Source: an uncultured Magnetospirillum sp. (GTDB taxonomy: Bacteria > Pseudomonadota > Alphaproteobacteria > Rhodospirillales > Magnetospirillaceae). From it: a stretch of DNA of 64,000 nt. The stretch's first letter is position 1. Every line of letters begins with the position of its first letter. The translations under genes were made by a program, and so were the position numbers. The stretch covers positions 1 through 64,000 of the forward strand of contig NZ_CAINTR010000057.1 in assembly GCF_903853455.1 (NCBI RefSeq), given 5' to 3'. Under the pieces are notes generated by a model that had not been told where the DNA came from, searched no databases, and worked only from the letters and a program-made list of their open reading frames with translations. This document shows positions 47,247 to 57,739 of this stretch, piece after piece.

Positions 47247-47507
47247 ATGCCTCCCATGGTCGCCACGCACCTCCCCAGCCGCCTTTGCGTTCGCCGCTGC
47301 CCCATTTGTGGCCACGACACCCGGCAGCGCGTCGTCGAAATGAGCCGGAGCACCATCACCTATTGGTGCATGGAGTGCATCATCCCCCATGACGCCGAAC
47401 GCGGGGACACGGACGTCGCCCGGCTTGACGCCTGCCGCGACTGGAGCGAGAGCGCGGCGGCACTGCGAGACTATGGCGGGAGTCCAACATGGAAATGCAT
47501 GACCTGA
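47247..47507 (+). CDS. Small zinc-ribbon protein
   Basis: The 86-residue protein has two CxxC knuckles (RRCPICGHDTRQR and TYWCMECIIPHD) about 22 residues apart, the spacing of a zinc ribbon. The remainder is charged. It overlaps the ptsN-like gene by 19 bases in another frame, suggesting coupling. A second ATG at 47256 is possible. No family was recognised. Confidence 0.55.
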   Translation: MPPMVATHLPSRLCVRRCPICGHDTRQRVVEMSRSTITYWCMECIIPHDAERGDTDVARLDACRDWSESAAALRDYGGSPTWKCMT

Positions 47508-47956
47508 TCCATCCGCGCGCCGTGCTGGCGGGCGTGCGGGTCGCCTCCAAGGCCGAGGCGCTGACGCTGCTGGCGCGGGAATCGGCGGACCGCACCGGCT
47601 TGGCCCAACGGATGATTTTCGACGCCCTGCTGGAGCGCGAGCGCCTGGGAAGCACCGGAGTGGGATCGGGAATCGCCATTCCGCACGCCCGTCTGGCCGG
47701 CCTCGCCAAACCCTGCGCCGTCTTCCTTCGCCTGGACCGGCCCATCGACTTCGAGTCCATCGACGAGCGGCCGGTGGACCTGCTCTTCCTCCTGCTGTCC
47801 CCCAGCGCCACGGTCGGCATGGATCATTTGAAGGCGCTCAGCCGGGTGTCGCGGCTGCTGCGCGACGGCGACGTCTGCCGGGCCTTGCGCCGCTGTGCCG
47901 ACGCGGCCGAATTGCATGCGCGGCTGATCGGGCAGTTCGCCCCGGTCGCCGCCTGA
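47489..47956 (+). CDS. PTS EIIA(Ntr)-like regulatory protein
   Basis: The 155-residue protein is a PtsN-type EIIA domain. The phosphorylated histidine is in GSGIAIPHARLAGLAKP (about H66), with RLGSTGVGSG before and RPIDFESIDERPVDLLFLLL after. In E. coli EIIA(Ntr) binds KdpD and TrkA and so controls potassium uptake. Here the gene meets kdpE tail to tail with a 4-bp gap. It may be a paralogue of the housekeeping ptsN usually found near rpoN. Confidence 0.88.
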   Translation: MEMHDLIHPRAVLAGVRVASKAEALTLLARESADRTGLAQRMIFDALLERERLGSTGVGSGIAIPHARLAGLAKPCAVFLRLDRPIDFESIDERPVDLLFLLLSPSATVGMDHLKALSRVSRLLRDGDVCRALRRCADAAELHARLIGQFAPVAA

Positions 47957-47960
47957 TCAT

Positions 47961-48644
47961 CTACTCCCCCCGTTTGAGACGGTAGCCGACCCCGGCATCG
48001 GTGACGATCAGGGTCGGCACCGACGGATCGGCCTCCAGCTTCTGACGGAGCTGGTTGACGTAGACCCGCAGATAGGCGGTGTCCTCGGCATGGGCCGGCC
48101 CCCAGACCTCCTTGAGAATCTGCTTGTGGGTCAGGACGTGGTCGGGATGGCGGGCCATGAAGGCCAGCAGCCCCCATTCCCGCTTGGACAGGTGCACCTC
48201 CTCGCCGCCCCGGGTGACGATGCGCCGGGCCAGGTCGATCTGCACCGATCCGGCCTCGACCACGTCGTCGGAGCCCTTGGCGGCATGCGGACGCAGCACG
48301 GCGCGGACCCGGGCCATCAGCTCGGCGACGCCGAACGGCTTGACGATGTAGTCGTTGGCGCCCCGGTCCAGGGCCTCCACCTTGTCCAATTCCTGCGCCC
48401 GCACCGACAGCACGACGATGGGAACGTCCGACATCTCGCGCACGGCGCTGATGACCTCCTGGCCGTCCAGGTCGGGCAGGCCGAGATCGAGGATCAGCAG
48501 GTCCGGCTGCTGGCTGCGCGCCGCTTCGATCCCCTGGGCGGCGTTCTCGGCTTCGACCACCTCGTAGCCGTTGGCGGCCAGCGAAATGCGCATGAACTTG
48601 CGGATCTGCGGTTCGTCGTCGATCACCAGGATACGGGGACTCAT
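47961..48644 (-). CDS. kdpE: Response regulator KdpE
   Basis: The 227-residue OmpR-family regulator has a receiver domain with phosphoacceptor D in LLILDLGLPDLDG (about D53) and a C-terminal winged helix (about 130-227: VHLSKREWGLLAFMARHPDH, AYLRVYVNQLRQKLEADPS). It activates kdpFABC at low potassium. Its start overlaps the kdpD stop by four bases. It is the last gene of the kdp cluster. Confidence 0.96.
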   Translation of the reverse strand: MSPRILVIDDEPQIRKFMRISLAANGYEVVEAENAAQGIEAARSQQPDLLILDLGLPDLDGQEVISAVREMSDVPIVVLSVRAQELDKVEALDRGANDYIVKPFGVAELMARVRAVLRPHAAKGSDDVVEAGSVQIDLARRIVTRGGEEVHLSKREWGLLAFMARHPDHVLTHKQILKEVWGPAHAEDTAYLRVYVNQLRQKLEADPSVPTLIVTDAGVGYRLKRGE

Positions 48645-51349
48645 GTCATGACCCTTTGTTCACTGTCGGCATTGATCGAAGCCGTCAGACCGTCGATGTC
48701 GCGTCGCTGCGGCAGGTGGATGATGATGGCGGTGCCGGCGCCGTTCAGCCCCGGTTCGGCCTTGATGGTGCCGCCATGGGCCTCGACGATACCCCGGCAG
48801 ATGGCCAGCCCCAACCCGGTTCCCGCCGTCTGGGAATCACCCCTGTCGACCCGGTAGAACATGTCGAATACCTTCTCGCACGCTTCGGGCGGAATGCCCA
48901 CCCCCTGGTCCACCACCTCGATGGTGACATAGTCGGGGGTCTGGCGCGCCCAGACCTTCACGACGGTCCCCGGCGGCGCATACTTGCAGGAATTGTCGAG
49001 CAGGTTGAAGAACACCTGCTCCATCAGCACCGGGTCGACGCAGAGCAGCGGCACGCCGGCGTCGATGTCCACCTTGATGGTGTGGGCGCGGGCCAGCCGG
49101 CGGGTCCGCTCCACCGCCGCGCCGACGATGTCGCGCAGATCGGCCCAATCGGCGCGCGGCTTCAAGGCTCCCGCCCCCAGCTTGGTCATGTCGAGCAGGT
49201 TCTGGACGAAGCGGTTCAGCCGCTCGGCCTCGTCCTGGATAGTCTGGGTCAGGTCGTGGCGCGAGGCCGGGTCCATCATCTCGTCGTAGTTCTGCAACGA
49301 GGACGCCGCCCCCATGATCGACACCAGCGGCGTGCGCAGGTCGTGGGACAGCGACGACAGCAAGGCCGAGCGCAAGCGTTCCCGCTCGGTGGCGACGCGG
49401 GCCGTTTCGATGTCGGCCACCAGCGAGGTGCGCTCCACCGCCACCGCCGCCTGATCGGCCAGGGTCTCCAGCAGCCGCATCTGCTCCGGCGACGGCATGT
49501 CGGCGTCCTCCATCATCTGGACGCCCAGCACCCCGAACGGTCCCCGCGCCGTCTTCAGCGGCAGGAACAGCCACAGCGACGCCGGCAGGGTGGCCGAACC
49601 CCGCCCGGCGAGCTTGCCATGGGTCCAGGCCCAGTCGGCGGCGGCGTTGGACTTGTCGTCCAACTGGTCCTCGGGCGGATAGCCCGCCGCGATGGCCAGC
49701 CCCGCCTCGCCCGGCAGCAACACCAGCGACTTGCCGTGGATGGTGGCGGCCACATGGTGGACCACCGCCCACAGCACGTCGTCCAGCGTCACCGCCGCCG
49801 TGACCTTGCGGCCGAAGTCATAGAGGTTGCCGGTCCGGCGCGCGCTTTCGCGGGTGGCCAGGATCTGGGCGCGCAGGCGGCTGGCCATGTTGGAAACGAT
49901 GACGGCGGCGATCAGGAAGAACACCAGGGTCAGGACGTTCTGGGTGTCGGTGACGGCGAAGGTCCAGCGCGGCTCGGTGAAGAAGAAGTTGAAGGCGAAG
50001 AAGCTGGTCACCGAGGTCAGGATGGCCGGGCGCAGGCCCGCCCGCATGGCCACCACCATCACCGCCAGCAGGAAGGCCACCGAGATGCTGGCCACCGGCA
50101 GCCACATGTCGATGACGAAGCCCAGGCCGGTGGCCGCTCCGGTGCACAGCAGGGCGAAGGCGAGATGAAGCCAGTCGGGCGGCAGTTTCGCCTTGTGCGG
50201 CCGGACCAGCGGCACCGGCTTGTCCTCGTCCTCGCCACCAACCACGAAGACGTTGAAGTCGCCGCTTTCGGTAAGCAACCGTTCGGTCACCGACTTGCCC
50301 AGCCGCCAGCGCCGCGCCCGCGCCCGCCCGACCACGATCTGGGTGGCGTTACGCTCGCGGGCGAAGTCCAGCACGGTGGCGACCACGTCGTCGCCCTGCA
50401 ACAGCACGGTTTCGCCGCCCAATTGCTGGGCCAGACGCAAGGCGGCGGCGAGGCGGTCCTTGTCGGCCTCGGTCAGAGCGTAGGAGCGCGACGTCTCCAC
50501 CGTCACCACCACCCAGGCGGCGCCGCGCCGTTCGGCGGCGCGCTTGGCCACCCGCACCAGCCGGGCGGCATCGACCCGCTCGTCGACGCAGACCACGATC
50601 CGCTCGCGCGCCGGCCAGGGGCCGGGGATGGCATGGGCGCGCATATAGTCGACCATCTGGGCATCGACCCGCTCCGCCACGTGGCGGAGCGCCATCTCGC
50701 GCAGCGCAGTCAAGTTGCCGGGCGAGAAGAAGTTACCCACCGCCCGCTGGGCCTGTTCGGGGACGTAGACCTTGCCCTCGTGCAGCCGCTTGATCAGCTC
50801 CTGCGGCGGCAAGTCGATCAGTTCGATCTCGTCGGCCGAGGACAACACGCTGTCGGGCAGGGTTTCACGTACCTTGACGCCGGAAATCTGCTCGACGACG
50901 TCGTTGATGCTTTCCAGATGCTGGATGTTGAGCGTGCTGTAGACGTCGATGCCGGCGGCGAGCAACTCCTCCACGTCCTGCCAGCGCTTGACGTGGCGCG
51001 AGCCCGGCACGTTGGTATGGGCCAGCTCGTCCACCAGCACCAATTGAGGACGGCGGGCCAGGATGGCGTCGAGGTCCATCTCGCGGAAGGTCTTGCCGCG
51101 ATACTCCATGGGACGCGGGGGCAGGACGTCGGTCCCCTTCAACTGCGCCTCGGTCTCGCGCCGTCCGTGGGTCTCCACCACCCCGGCCACCAGATCAATC
51201 CCCTCGCGCCGGCGCTCACGCGCCGCCTGCAGCATGGCGTAGGTCTTGCCCACGCCGGGAGCGGCGCCGAGAAAGATTTTCAGCCGCCCGCGCGATTCGC
51301 GCTGGGCGGCTGCCAACAGGGCATCCGGTGACGGGCGGTCGTCGGTCAT
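48641..51349 (-). CDS. kdpD: Sensor kinase KdpD
   Basis: The 902-residue kinase senses potassium and turgor. The N-terminal domain has GAAPGVGKT (28-36) and DELAHTNVPGSRHVKRWQDV. A USP-like domain, four membrane helices, a GAF-like region, HisKA with SLSHDLRTPL (about H668) and HATPase with GTGLGLAICRGIVEAHGGTI follow. It differs from the copy at 40832 mainly in the USP region and a 16-residue C-terminal extension. It is coupled to kdpE and preceded 10 bp upstream by a small KdpC-like membrane protein gene. Confidence 0.97.
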   Translation of the reverse strand: MTDDRPSPDALLAAAQRESRGRLKIFLGAAPGVGKTYAMLQAARERRREGIDLVAGVVETHGRRETEAQLKGTDVLPPRPMEYRGKTFREMDLDAILARRPQLVLVDELAHTNVPGSRHVKRWQDVEELLAAGIDVYSTLNIQHLESINDVVEQISGVKVRETLPDSVLSSADEIELIDLPPQELIKRLHEGKVYVPEQAQRAVGNFFSPGNLTALREMALRHVAERVDAQMVDYMRAHAIPGPWPARERIVVCVDERVDAARLVRVAKRAAERRGAAWVVVTVETSRSYALTEADKDRLAAALRLAQQLGGETVLLQGDDVVATVLDFARERNATQIVVGRARARRWRLGKSVTERLLTESGDFNVFVVGGEDEDKPVPLVRPHKAKLPPDWLHLAFALLCTGAATGLGFVIDMWLPVASISVAFLLAVMVVAMRAGLRPAILTSVTSFFAFNFFFTEPRWTFAVTDTQNVLTLVFFLIAAVIVSNMASRLRAQILATRESARRTGNLYDFGRKVTAAVTLDDVLWAVVHHVAATIHGKSLVLLPGEAGLAIAAGYPPEDQLDDKSNAAADWAWTHGKLAGRGSATLPASLWLFLPLKTARGPFGVLGVQMMEDADMPSPEQMRLLETLADQAAVAVERTSLVADIETARVATERERLRSALLSSLSHDLRTPLVSIMGAASSLQNYDEMMDPASRHDLTQTIQDEAERLNRFVQNLLDMTKLGAGALKPRADWADLRDIVGAAVERTRRLARAHTIKVDIDAGVPLLCVDPVLMEQVFFNLLDNSCKYAPPGTVVKVWARQTPDYVTIEVVDQGVGIPPEACEKVFDMFYRVDRGDSQTAGTGLGLAICRGIVEAHGGTIKAEPGLNGAGTAIIIHLPQRRDIDGLTASINADSEQRVMT

Positions 51350-51359
51350 GGTCGGCGGT

Positions 51360-51695
51360 TCATTTCGTGGAACATGGGGTATCCAGCGCCTGGTTGAGGG
51401 TTCGAAGATCCAGGTCCGGGGCTTTCGCCTCCAGAGCCGTTACCAGCTGCCGCACCGAATCGACGGGAAGGCCGCGTGCCGCCGCGATGCGCTTGACCTG
51501 AACTGTCGCGTCCTCGGGCCGGATCATGCCGGACCGTCCCTGGAAGTAGCGGGCGTCGTCCGACTCCGGTTCGGCCAATTGTGGCGCGACTTCGCGAATC
51601 AGGAACATGGCGGCGACGGCGAGGACCACCAGAACCGACACCCGCGAGGCGGAATGCAGCAGATCGGCCATGCCTTGATCGGTTTGCTTGTCCAT
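51360..51695 (-). CDS. Small membrane protein with a KdpC-like tail
   Basis: The 111-residue protein has one N-terminal membrane helix (VSVLVVLAVAAMFLIREVAP, 19-38). A C-terminal region VKRIAAARGLPVDSVRQLV (67-85) plus LRTLNQALD (97-105) aligns by eye with the end of KdpC in this operon (PRVAKARAIPEADLRAVV and VLKLNLALD). The KdpC middle is missing. It lies between kdpC and kdpD in the same direction. It may derive from a kdpC duplication and could link the pump to the sensor. Confidence 0.7.
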   Translation of the reverse strand: MDKQTDQGMADLLHSASRVSVLVVLAVAAMFLIREVAPQLAEPESDDARYFQGRSGMIRPEDATVQVKRIAAARGLPVDSVRQLVTALEAKAPDLDLRTLNQALDTPCSTK

Positions 51696-51738
51696 GGCGA
51701 CCGGCGGGCGGCGCTGGAGGCGCCACCCGCCCTCTCTC

Positions 51739-52356
51739 CTATTTCGCCTGCGGCCACTGGCCGTCGAGGGCGAGGTTGAGTTTCAGCACGTTGACCGAGG
51801 CTTCGCCGAGGATGCCGAAGCTGCGTCCCTCGGTGAGGCGGGCGACCACCGCCCGCAGGTCGGCCTCGGGGATGGCGCGGGCCTTGGCGACGCGCGGCAG
51901 CTGGTATTCGGCCGCCTGGGGCGAGATGTGCGGGTCGAGGCCGGAGGCCGAGGCGGTGACCAGATCGATGGGCAGAGCCACCCTTGCGTCGGGATTCTCG
52001 GCCTTGACCTGCTCGATCAGGGCCTGGGTGCCCTCGATGTAGGACTTGGAGGTGGGCGCCGCGTTGGAGGCCCCCGAATTGGCCGCGTTGTAGGGCGCCG
52101 GCACCGTCTTGGTGGGGTCGGCGGGATCGGTGTCGGTGGTGGCCGAGGGCCGGGGGTGGAAGTATTCCGGCTTGGCGAAGCCCTGGGCGATCAGCGTCGA
52201 GCCGACCACCTTGCCATCCTTCTCGATCAGGCTGCCATGGGCCTGGTGCGGGAACAGGGCGCCCGCCGCGCCGGTCATGGCCAGGGGATAGGCCAGCCCC
52301 AGCAGCACGGTGAGCAGCAGGGTCAGAAGAGTCGCGGGAAGAAGTTGCTTGATCAT
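51739..52356 (-). CDS. kdpC: Potassium-transporting ATPase subunit KdpC
   Basis: The 205-residue subunit has one membrane helix (LLPATLLTLLLTVLLGLAYP) and an external domain with the conserved GSTLIAQGFAKPEYFHPRPS, DLVTASASGLDPHISPQAAE and FGILGEASVNVLKLNLALD motifs. It stabilises the KdpAB complex. ATG 52356 is eight bases from GGAG; a GTG at 52365 would overlap the ribosome site. It lies 16 bp after kdpB. Confidence 0.96.
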   Translation of the reverse strand: MIKQLLPATLLTLLLTVLLGLAYPLAMTGAAGALFPHQAHGSLIEKDGKVVGSTLIAQGFAKPEYFHPRPSATTDTDPADPTKTVPAPYNAANSGASNAAPTSKSYIEGTQALIEQVKAENPDARVALPIDLVTASASGLDPHISPQAAEYQLPRVAKARAIPEADLRAVVARLTEGRSFGILGEASVNVLKLNLALDGQWPQAK

Positions 52357-52372
52357 ATCTGTCACTCCGGGA

Positions 52373-54463
<2,091 letters not shown>

Positions 54464-54475
54464 GAAAGGATCCCT

Positions 54476-56209
54476 CTAGAACAGGGTGCCGGCGGCGAGC
54501 GCGAAATGCTCGACGATCGGACCCAGGGCGAGAACGGGGAAGAAGGTCAGGCCGCCGATCACCACGATGACGGCGATCAGCAGGCCGATGAACAGCGACC
54601 CATGGGTGGGGAAGGTGCCGGCCGAGGGCGGCACGATCTTCTTGGCCGCCAGCGAGCCGGCGATGGCCAGGGTCGGCACGATGATCAGGAAGCGCCCGAT
54701 CAGCATGGCCGCGGCCAGGGTGGTGTTGTAGAACAAGGTGTTGCCCGACAACCCGCCGAAGGCCGAACCGTTGTTGCCGGTGGCCGAGGTATAGGCGTAC
54801 AGCACCTCGCTCAATCCGTGCGGTCCGGCGGCGGACATGCCCGCCAGCCCGGCCGGCAGCACCATGGCCACCGCGCCGAAGCCCAGGATCGACAGCGGGA
54901 AGATCAGGATGCACAACACCGCCAGCTTGACCTCGCGGGATTCCATCTTCTTGCCCAGGTATTCCGGGGTGCGCCCCACCATCAACCCGGCGATGAACAC
55001 GGTGACGATGACGAAGACGATCATGCCGTGCAGACCGCAGCCGACGCCGCCGAAGATCACCTCGCCCAGCATGATGTTGACCATGGGCACCATGCCGCCG
55101 ATGGGGGTGAAGCTGTCATGCATGGCATTGACCGCGCCGGTGGAGGTGCCGGTGGTGGCTGCGGCGAAGATGGCGGAATTGGCGATGCCGAACCGCACCT
55201 CCTTGCCCTCCATGTTGCCGCCGGGAGCCAAATCGGAGGATGCGACGTCCACGCCCATGGCCTGGACCAGCGGATTGCCGGCGGCCTCGGCCCAGTAGCA
55301 GACGCCGATGCCGATCACCAGCATGACCGACATGGCGACGTACAGCGCCCGGCCCTGCCGTTTGTCGCCGATCATGCGGGCGAAGGCGAAGACCAGACCG
55401 GCCGAGATCAGCAGTTCACCCGCCATCTCGATCAGATTGGACAGCGCCGTCGGATTCTCGAACGGATGGGCCGAGTTGGCGTTGAAGAAGCCGCCGCCAT
55501 TGGTGCCGAGATGCTTGATCGCCACCTGGCTGGCCACCGGCCCCTGGGCGATCACCTGCTTGGCGCCTTCCAGCGTCGTCGCCTCGGTATAGGCGTCGAA
55601 GCTCTGCGGCATGCCCTGCCAGACCAGCGCCAGGGTCACCACCACCGCCAGCGGCAGCAGGATGTAGAGGATGGAACGCACCGCATCGACGTAGAAATTT
55701 CCCACCGTCTTGGATTGCCGGCGGGCGAAGCCGCGCACCAACGCCACCAGGATGGCCATGCCGGTGGCGGCCGAGGTGAAGTTCTTCACCGTCATGCCCA
55801 GCATCTGGGTCAGATAGGCCATGGTGCTTTCGCCGCCATAGTTCTGCCAGTTGGTGTTGGTGGTGAAGCTGACGGCGGTGTTGAAGGCGAGGTCGGGAGC
55901 GACCGCCGCCTGACCGGCCGGGTTGAACTGAACCGGCGTCAACGCCTGCAGCCGCATGATGGCGTACATCACCAGCAGCCCGACCACGCTGAACATTAGG
56001 GCCGAGAAGGCGTAGACCGTCCAATGTTGCTCCTGGTCCTGCTTGACGAAGCAGACCTTGTAGATGACCCGTTCGATGGGACCCAGAACCGGATCAAGCC
56101 AAGTGCGTTCACCGGAATAGACCCGGGCCATGTAGGCCCCAAGGGGGATGGCGCCTGCCGTCAGCACGGCGAAGTAGACGACGATTTGCAGAATGCCTGC
56201 GGCGTTCAC
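54476..56209 (-). CDS. kdpA: Potassium-transporting ATPase subunit KdpA
   Basis: The 577-residue, ten-helix subunit carries the K+ selectivity filter loops: [52 protein letters not shown] and [13 protein letters not shown]. These are the four P-loop repeats of the SKT superfamily. Length and ends are typical. It starts 10 bp after the kdpF stop. Confidence 0.97.
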   Translation of the reverse strand: MNAAGILQIVVYFAVLTAGAIPLGAYMARVYSGERTWLDPVLGPIERVIYKVCFVKQDQEQHWTVYAFSALMFSVVGLLVMYAIMRLQALTPVQFNPAGQAAVAPDLAFNTAVSFTTNTNWQNYGGESTMAYLTQMLGMTVKNFTSAATGMAILVALVRGFARRQSKTVGNFYVDAVRSILYILLPLAVVVTLALVWQGMPQSFDAYTEATTLEGAKQVIAQGPVASQVAIKHLGTNGGGFFNANSAHPFENPTALSNLIEMAGELLISAGLVFAFARMIGDKRQGRALYVAMSVMLVIGIGVCYWAEAAGNPLVQAMGVDVASSDLAPGGNMEGKEVRFGIANSAIFAAATTGTSTGAVNAMHDSFTPIGGMVPMVNIMLGEVIFGGVGCGLHGMIVFVIVTVFIAGLMVGRTPEYLGKKMESREVKLAVLCILIFPLSILGFGAVAMVLPAGLAGMSAAGPHGLSEVLYAYTSATGNNGSAFGGLSGNTLFYNTTLAAAMLIGRFLIIVPTLAIAGSLAAKKIVPPSAGTFPTHGSLFIGLLIAVIVVIGGLTFFPVLALGPIVEHFALAAGTLF

Positions 56210-56219
56210 GGCCGTTCTC

Positions 56220-56309
56220 CTAGAAGCGTTCGGGACGGATGAGGGCGTAAACCAGGTAGACCGTCAGGCCCACCGCGGTGATACCGCCGAGGATCAAGTC
56301 GAGAGTCAT
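56220..56309 (-). CDS. kdpF: KdpF, 29-residue membrane peptide
   Basis: This tiny gene reads [20 protein letters not shown] and ends YALIRPERF, the KdpF pattern of one helix followed by xLxRPExF. KdpF stabilises the KdpABC pump. AAGGAA precedes the ATG. It is immediately upstream of kdpA and is often missed by gene callers. Confidence 0.93.
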   Translation of the reverse strand: MTLDLILGGITAVGLTVYLVYALIRPERF

Positions 56310-56322
56310 GGATCAGGTTCCT

Positions 56323-56406
56323 TCAGATGCGCTCGCAGGCGTGGACGAACAGGGCGCCCAGGGCGAAAAAGGCAAGCGCGGCGACGACGAACACGATGTC
56401 GAGCAT
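56323..56406 (-). CDS. 27-residue membrane peptide preceding kdpF
   Basis: A second tiny gene, MLDIVFVVAALAFFALGALF ending VHACERI, has GGAGAG five bases upstream of its ATG and lies 13 bp before kdpF. A single hydrophobic helix ending in a C-x-R-[IL] tail is a recurring small ORF at the head of alphaproteobacterial kdp operons. Its role is unknown; it may be a further pump subunit or leader peptide. Confidence 0.75.
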   Translation of the reverse strand: MLDIVFVVAALAFFALGALFVHACERI

Positions 56407-56458
56407 CGGTGCTCTCCGATTGAAATTTCAGACCTAATAACCCTACGCCCTCTACGCA

Positions 56459-56665
56459 TTAAGGATCCAAGCGGGAGTGCATAAAGGAAGCGTAAGCGTG
56501 GTCTCGTTTTCCCAGCGCGGCACGGCCGCGTTCGATGGCGATCCGCAGGTCGCCCTCGGACAGGCGGTCGCAGCGCATCAGCGTGTGAAGGGTGGGATCG
56601 GCCAGCAGGTCCGCCAGCATCGGCTCGTCGCCGGCCCTGGCGAACGGGGCGGGGTTCGCCGTCAT
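56459..56665 (-). CDS. Small hypothetical protein coupled to the RlpA-like gene
   Basis: The 68-residue soluble protein (LADPTLHTLMRCDRLSEGDL then RIAIERGRAALG) starts inside the stop of the RlpA-like gene (ATGA overlap). It looks like a short helical protein with no signal. No family was recognised. The stop lies 53 bp from the start of the kdp operon. Confidence 0.6.
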   Translation of the reverse strand: MTANPAPFARAGDEPMLADLLADPTLHTLMRCDRLSEGDLRIAIERGRAALGKRDHAYASFMHSRLDP

Positions 56666-57096
56666 CGCGACGCCACGGCCCATGCGCGCTCCTTGGGTGT
56701 AACGAGGGCGATGGATACCGGGGCGAGGCCGGTGGTGAATATGCCGAGGTCGCGGGCGGCGCGCTCGGACAGGTCGATGACACGGCCTTTGACATAGGGG
56801 CCGCGGTCGTTGATGCGGACCACCACCACCGATCCGGTGGCGCGGTTGGTCACCTTGACCATGGAGCCGAAGGGCAGCCGCAGATGGGCGGCGGTGGCCA
56901 CGTTCGAATCGTGGATCTCGCCGTTGGCGGTGCGGCGGCCGTTGTGCTCGAAGCCGTACCACGACGCGATCCCGGTCTCTTCGGCCCTGGCGGCGACGCA
57001 GCGCACCAGGCTGAAGGCGATGATGAACGCCACCGCCGCGCAGAGATGGGGGAAGGCAAGCCGCCCCGGCGAGAGGAAAGAAAGAACGGGGGGCAT
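56662..57096 (-). CDS. RlpA-like septal/peptidoglycan protein
   Basis: The 144-residue protein has a signal anchor (about 15-37) and a double-psi beta-barrel RlpA domain: GIASWYGFEHNGRRTANGEI, HLRLPFGSMVKVTNRATGSV, VVVRINDRGPYVKGRVIDLS. The catalytic-type His and Asp are in NGEIHD and INDRGP. RlpA cleaves denuded glycan strands. This copy lacks the SPOR domain and the lipobox of classical RlpA, so it may be secreted. Start 57096 follows GAGGAG. Confidence 0.88.
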   Translation of the reverse strand: MPPVLSFLSPGRLAFPHLCAAVAFIIAFSLVRCVAARAEETGIASWYGFEHNGRRTANGEIHDSNVATAAHLRLPFGSMVKVTNRATGSVVVVRINDRGPYVKGRVIDLSERAARDLGIFTTGLAPVSIALVTPKERAWAVASR

Positions 57097-57280
57097 GGGA
57101 TCTCCTCGGCAGTGCCCGGGAGCCAAACCCTACCCGCCTTGCCGATAAGGCCTCGATACGGTTGTCGAGTCGGTCGGCATAAGCACTCCGTAATGATCCG
57201 CTTACGACAATCCGCGTGGAACCATGATCGGCGTCGCGGATAGGCTTGCCCCATCGTCAACAGGCTTGGACTTGTCTCCC

Positions 57281-57739
57281 ATGTCGACCGCCTTGAAACT
57301 GCCCGCTTCCCCGTCCCACCCCGCGACGCCCAGCCGCACCCAGGTCCTGATCGCCGCCACCGCCATCCGCCCCCATGACCGGGTGGTGGCGATCGGCGAG
57401 GGCTCGCTTGACCACCTGCTCGGCCTAGCCGGGACCGGCTGCCGCAACGCCGCCGCGTTCCGCTCCCTGAGCCATTGCCGGGGCGAGGAGGAAGCGGCGG
57501 ACGTGGTCTGGCTGACCGGAATCGCCGCCATCGACGCCGACGTCGCCGCCGTCGTCGATCATCTCGACACCCCCCGTGTCGTCGCCATCGAGCTGACCCG
57601 CGACTGCGCCAAGGCCCGCCTTCCCGCCATGCTGGCGCAACTGCGCGCCAAGGGTCTGGTCGACCAGGCGGTCAGCCATGCCGGCGAGCGAACCCTGGTG
57701 GTGGCGTCCCGCCCCGCCTGGCTGCGGCGGGTCATCTGA
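57281..57739 (+). CDS. Unknown protein coupled to dapA
   Basis: The 152-residue protein has a Rossmann-like alternation (TQVLIAATAIRPHDRVVAIG, EEAADVVWLTGIAAIDADVA, TPRVVAIELTRDCAKARLPA, ERTLVVASRPAWLRRVI). It resembles a shortened methyltransferase-like fold without a clear SAM motif. Its last base is shared with the dapA ATG. Start 57281 follows a weak site. The function is unknown; coupling suggests coexpression with dapA. Confidence 0.6.
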   Translation: MSTALKLPASPSHPATPSRTQVLIAATAIRPHDRVVAIGEGSLDHLLGLAGTGCRNAAAFRSLSHCRGEEEAADVVWLTGIAAIDADVAAVVDHLDTPRVVAIELTRDCAKARLPAMLAQLRAKGLVDQAVSHAGERTLVVASRPAWLRRVI

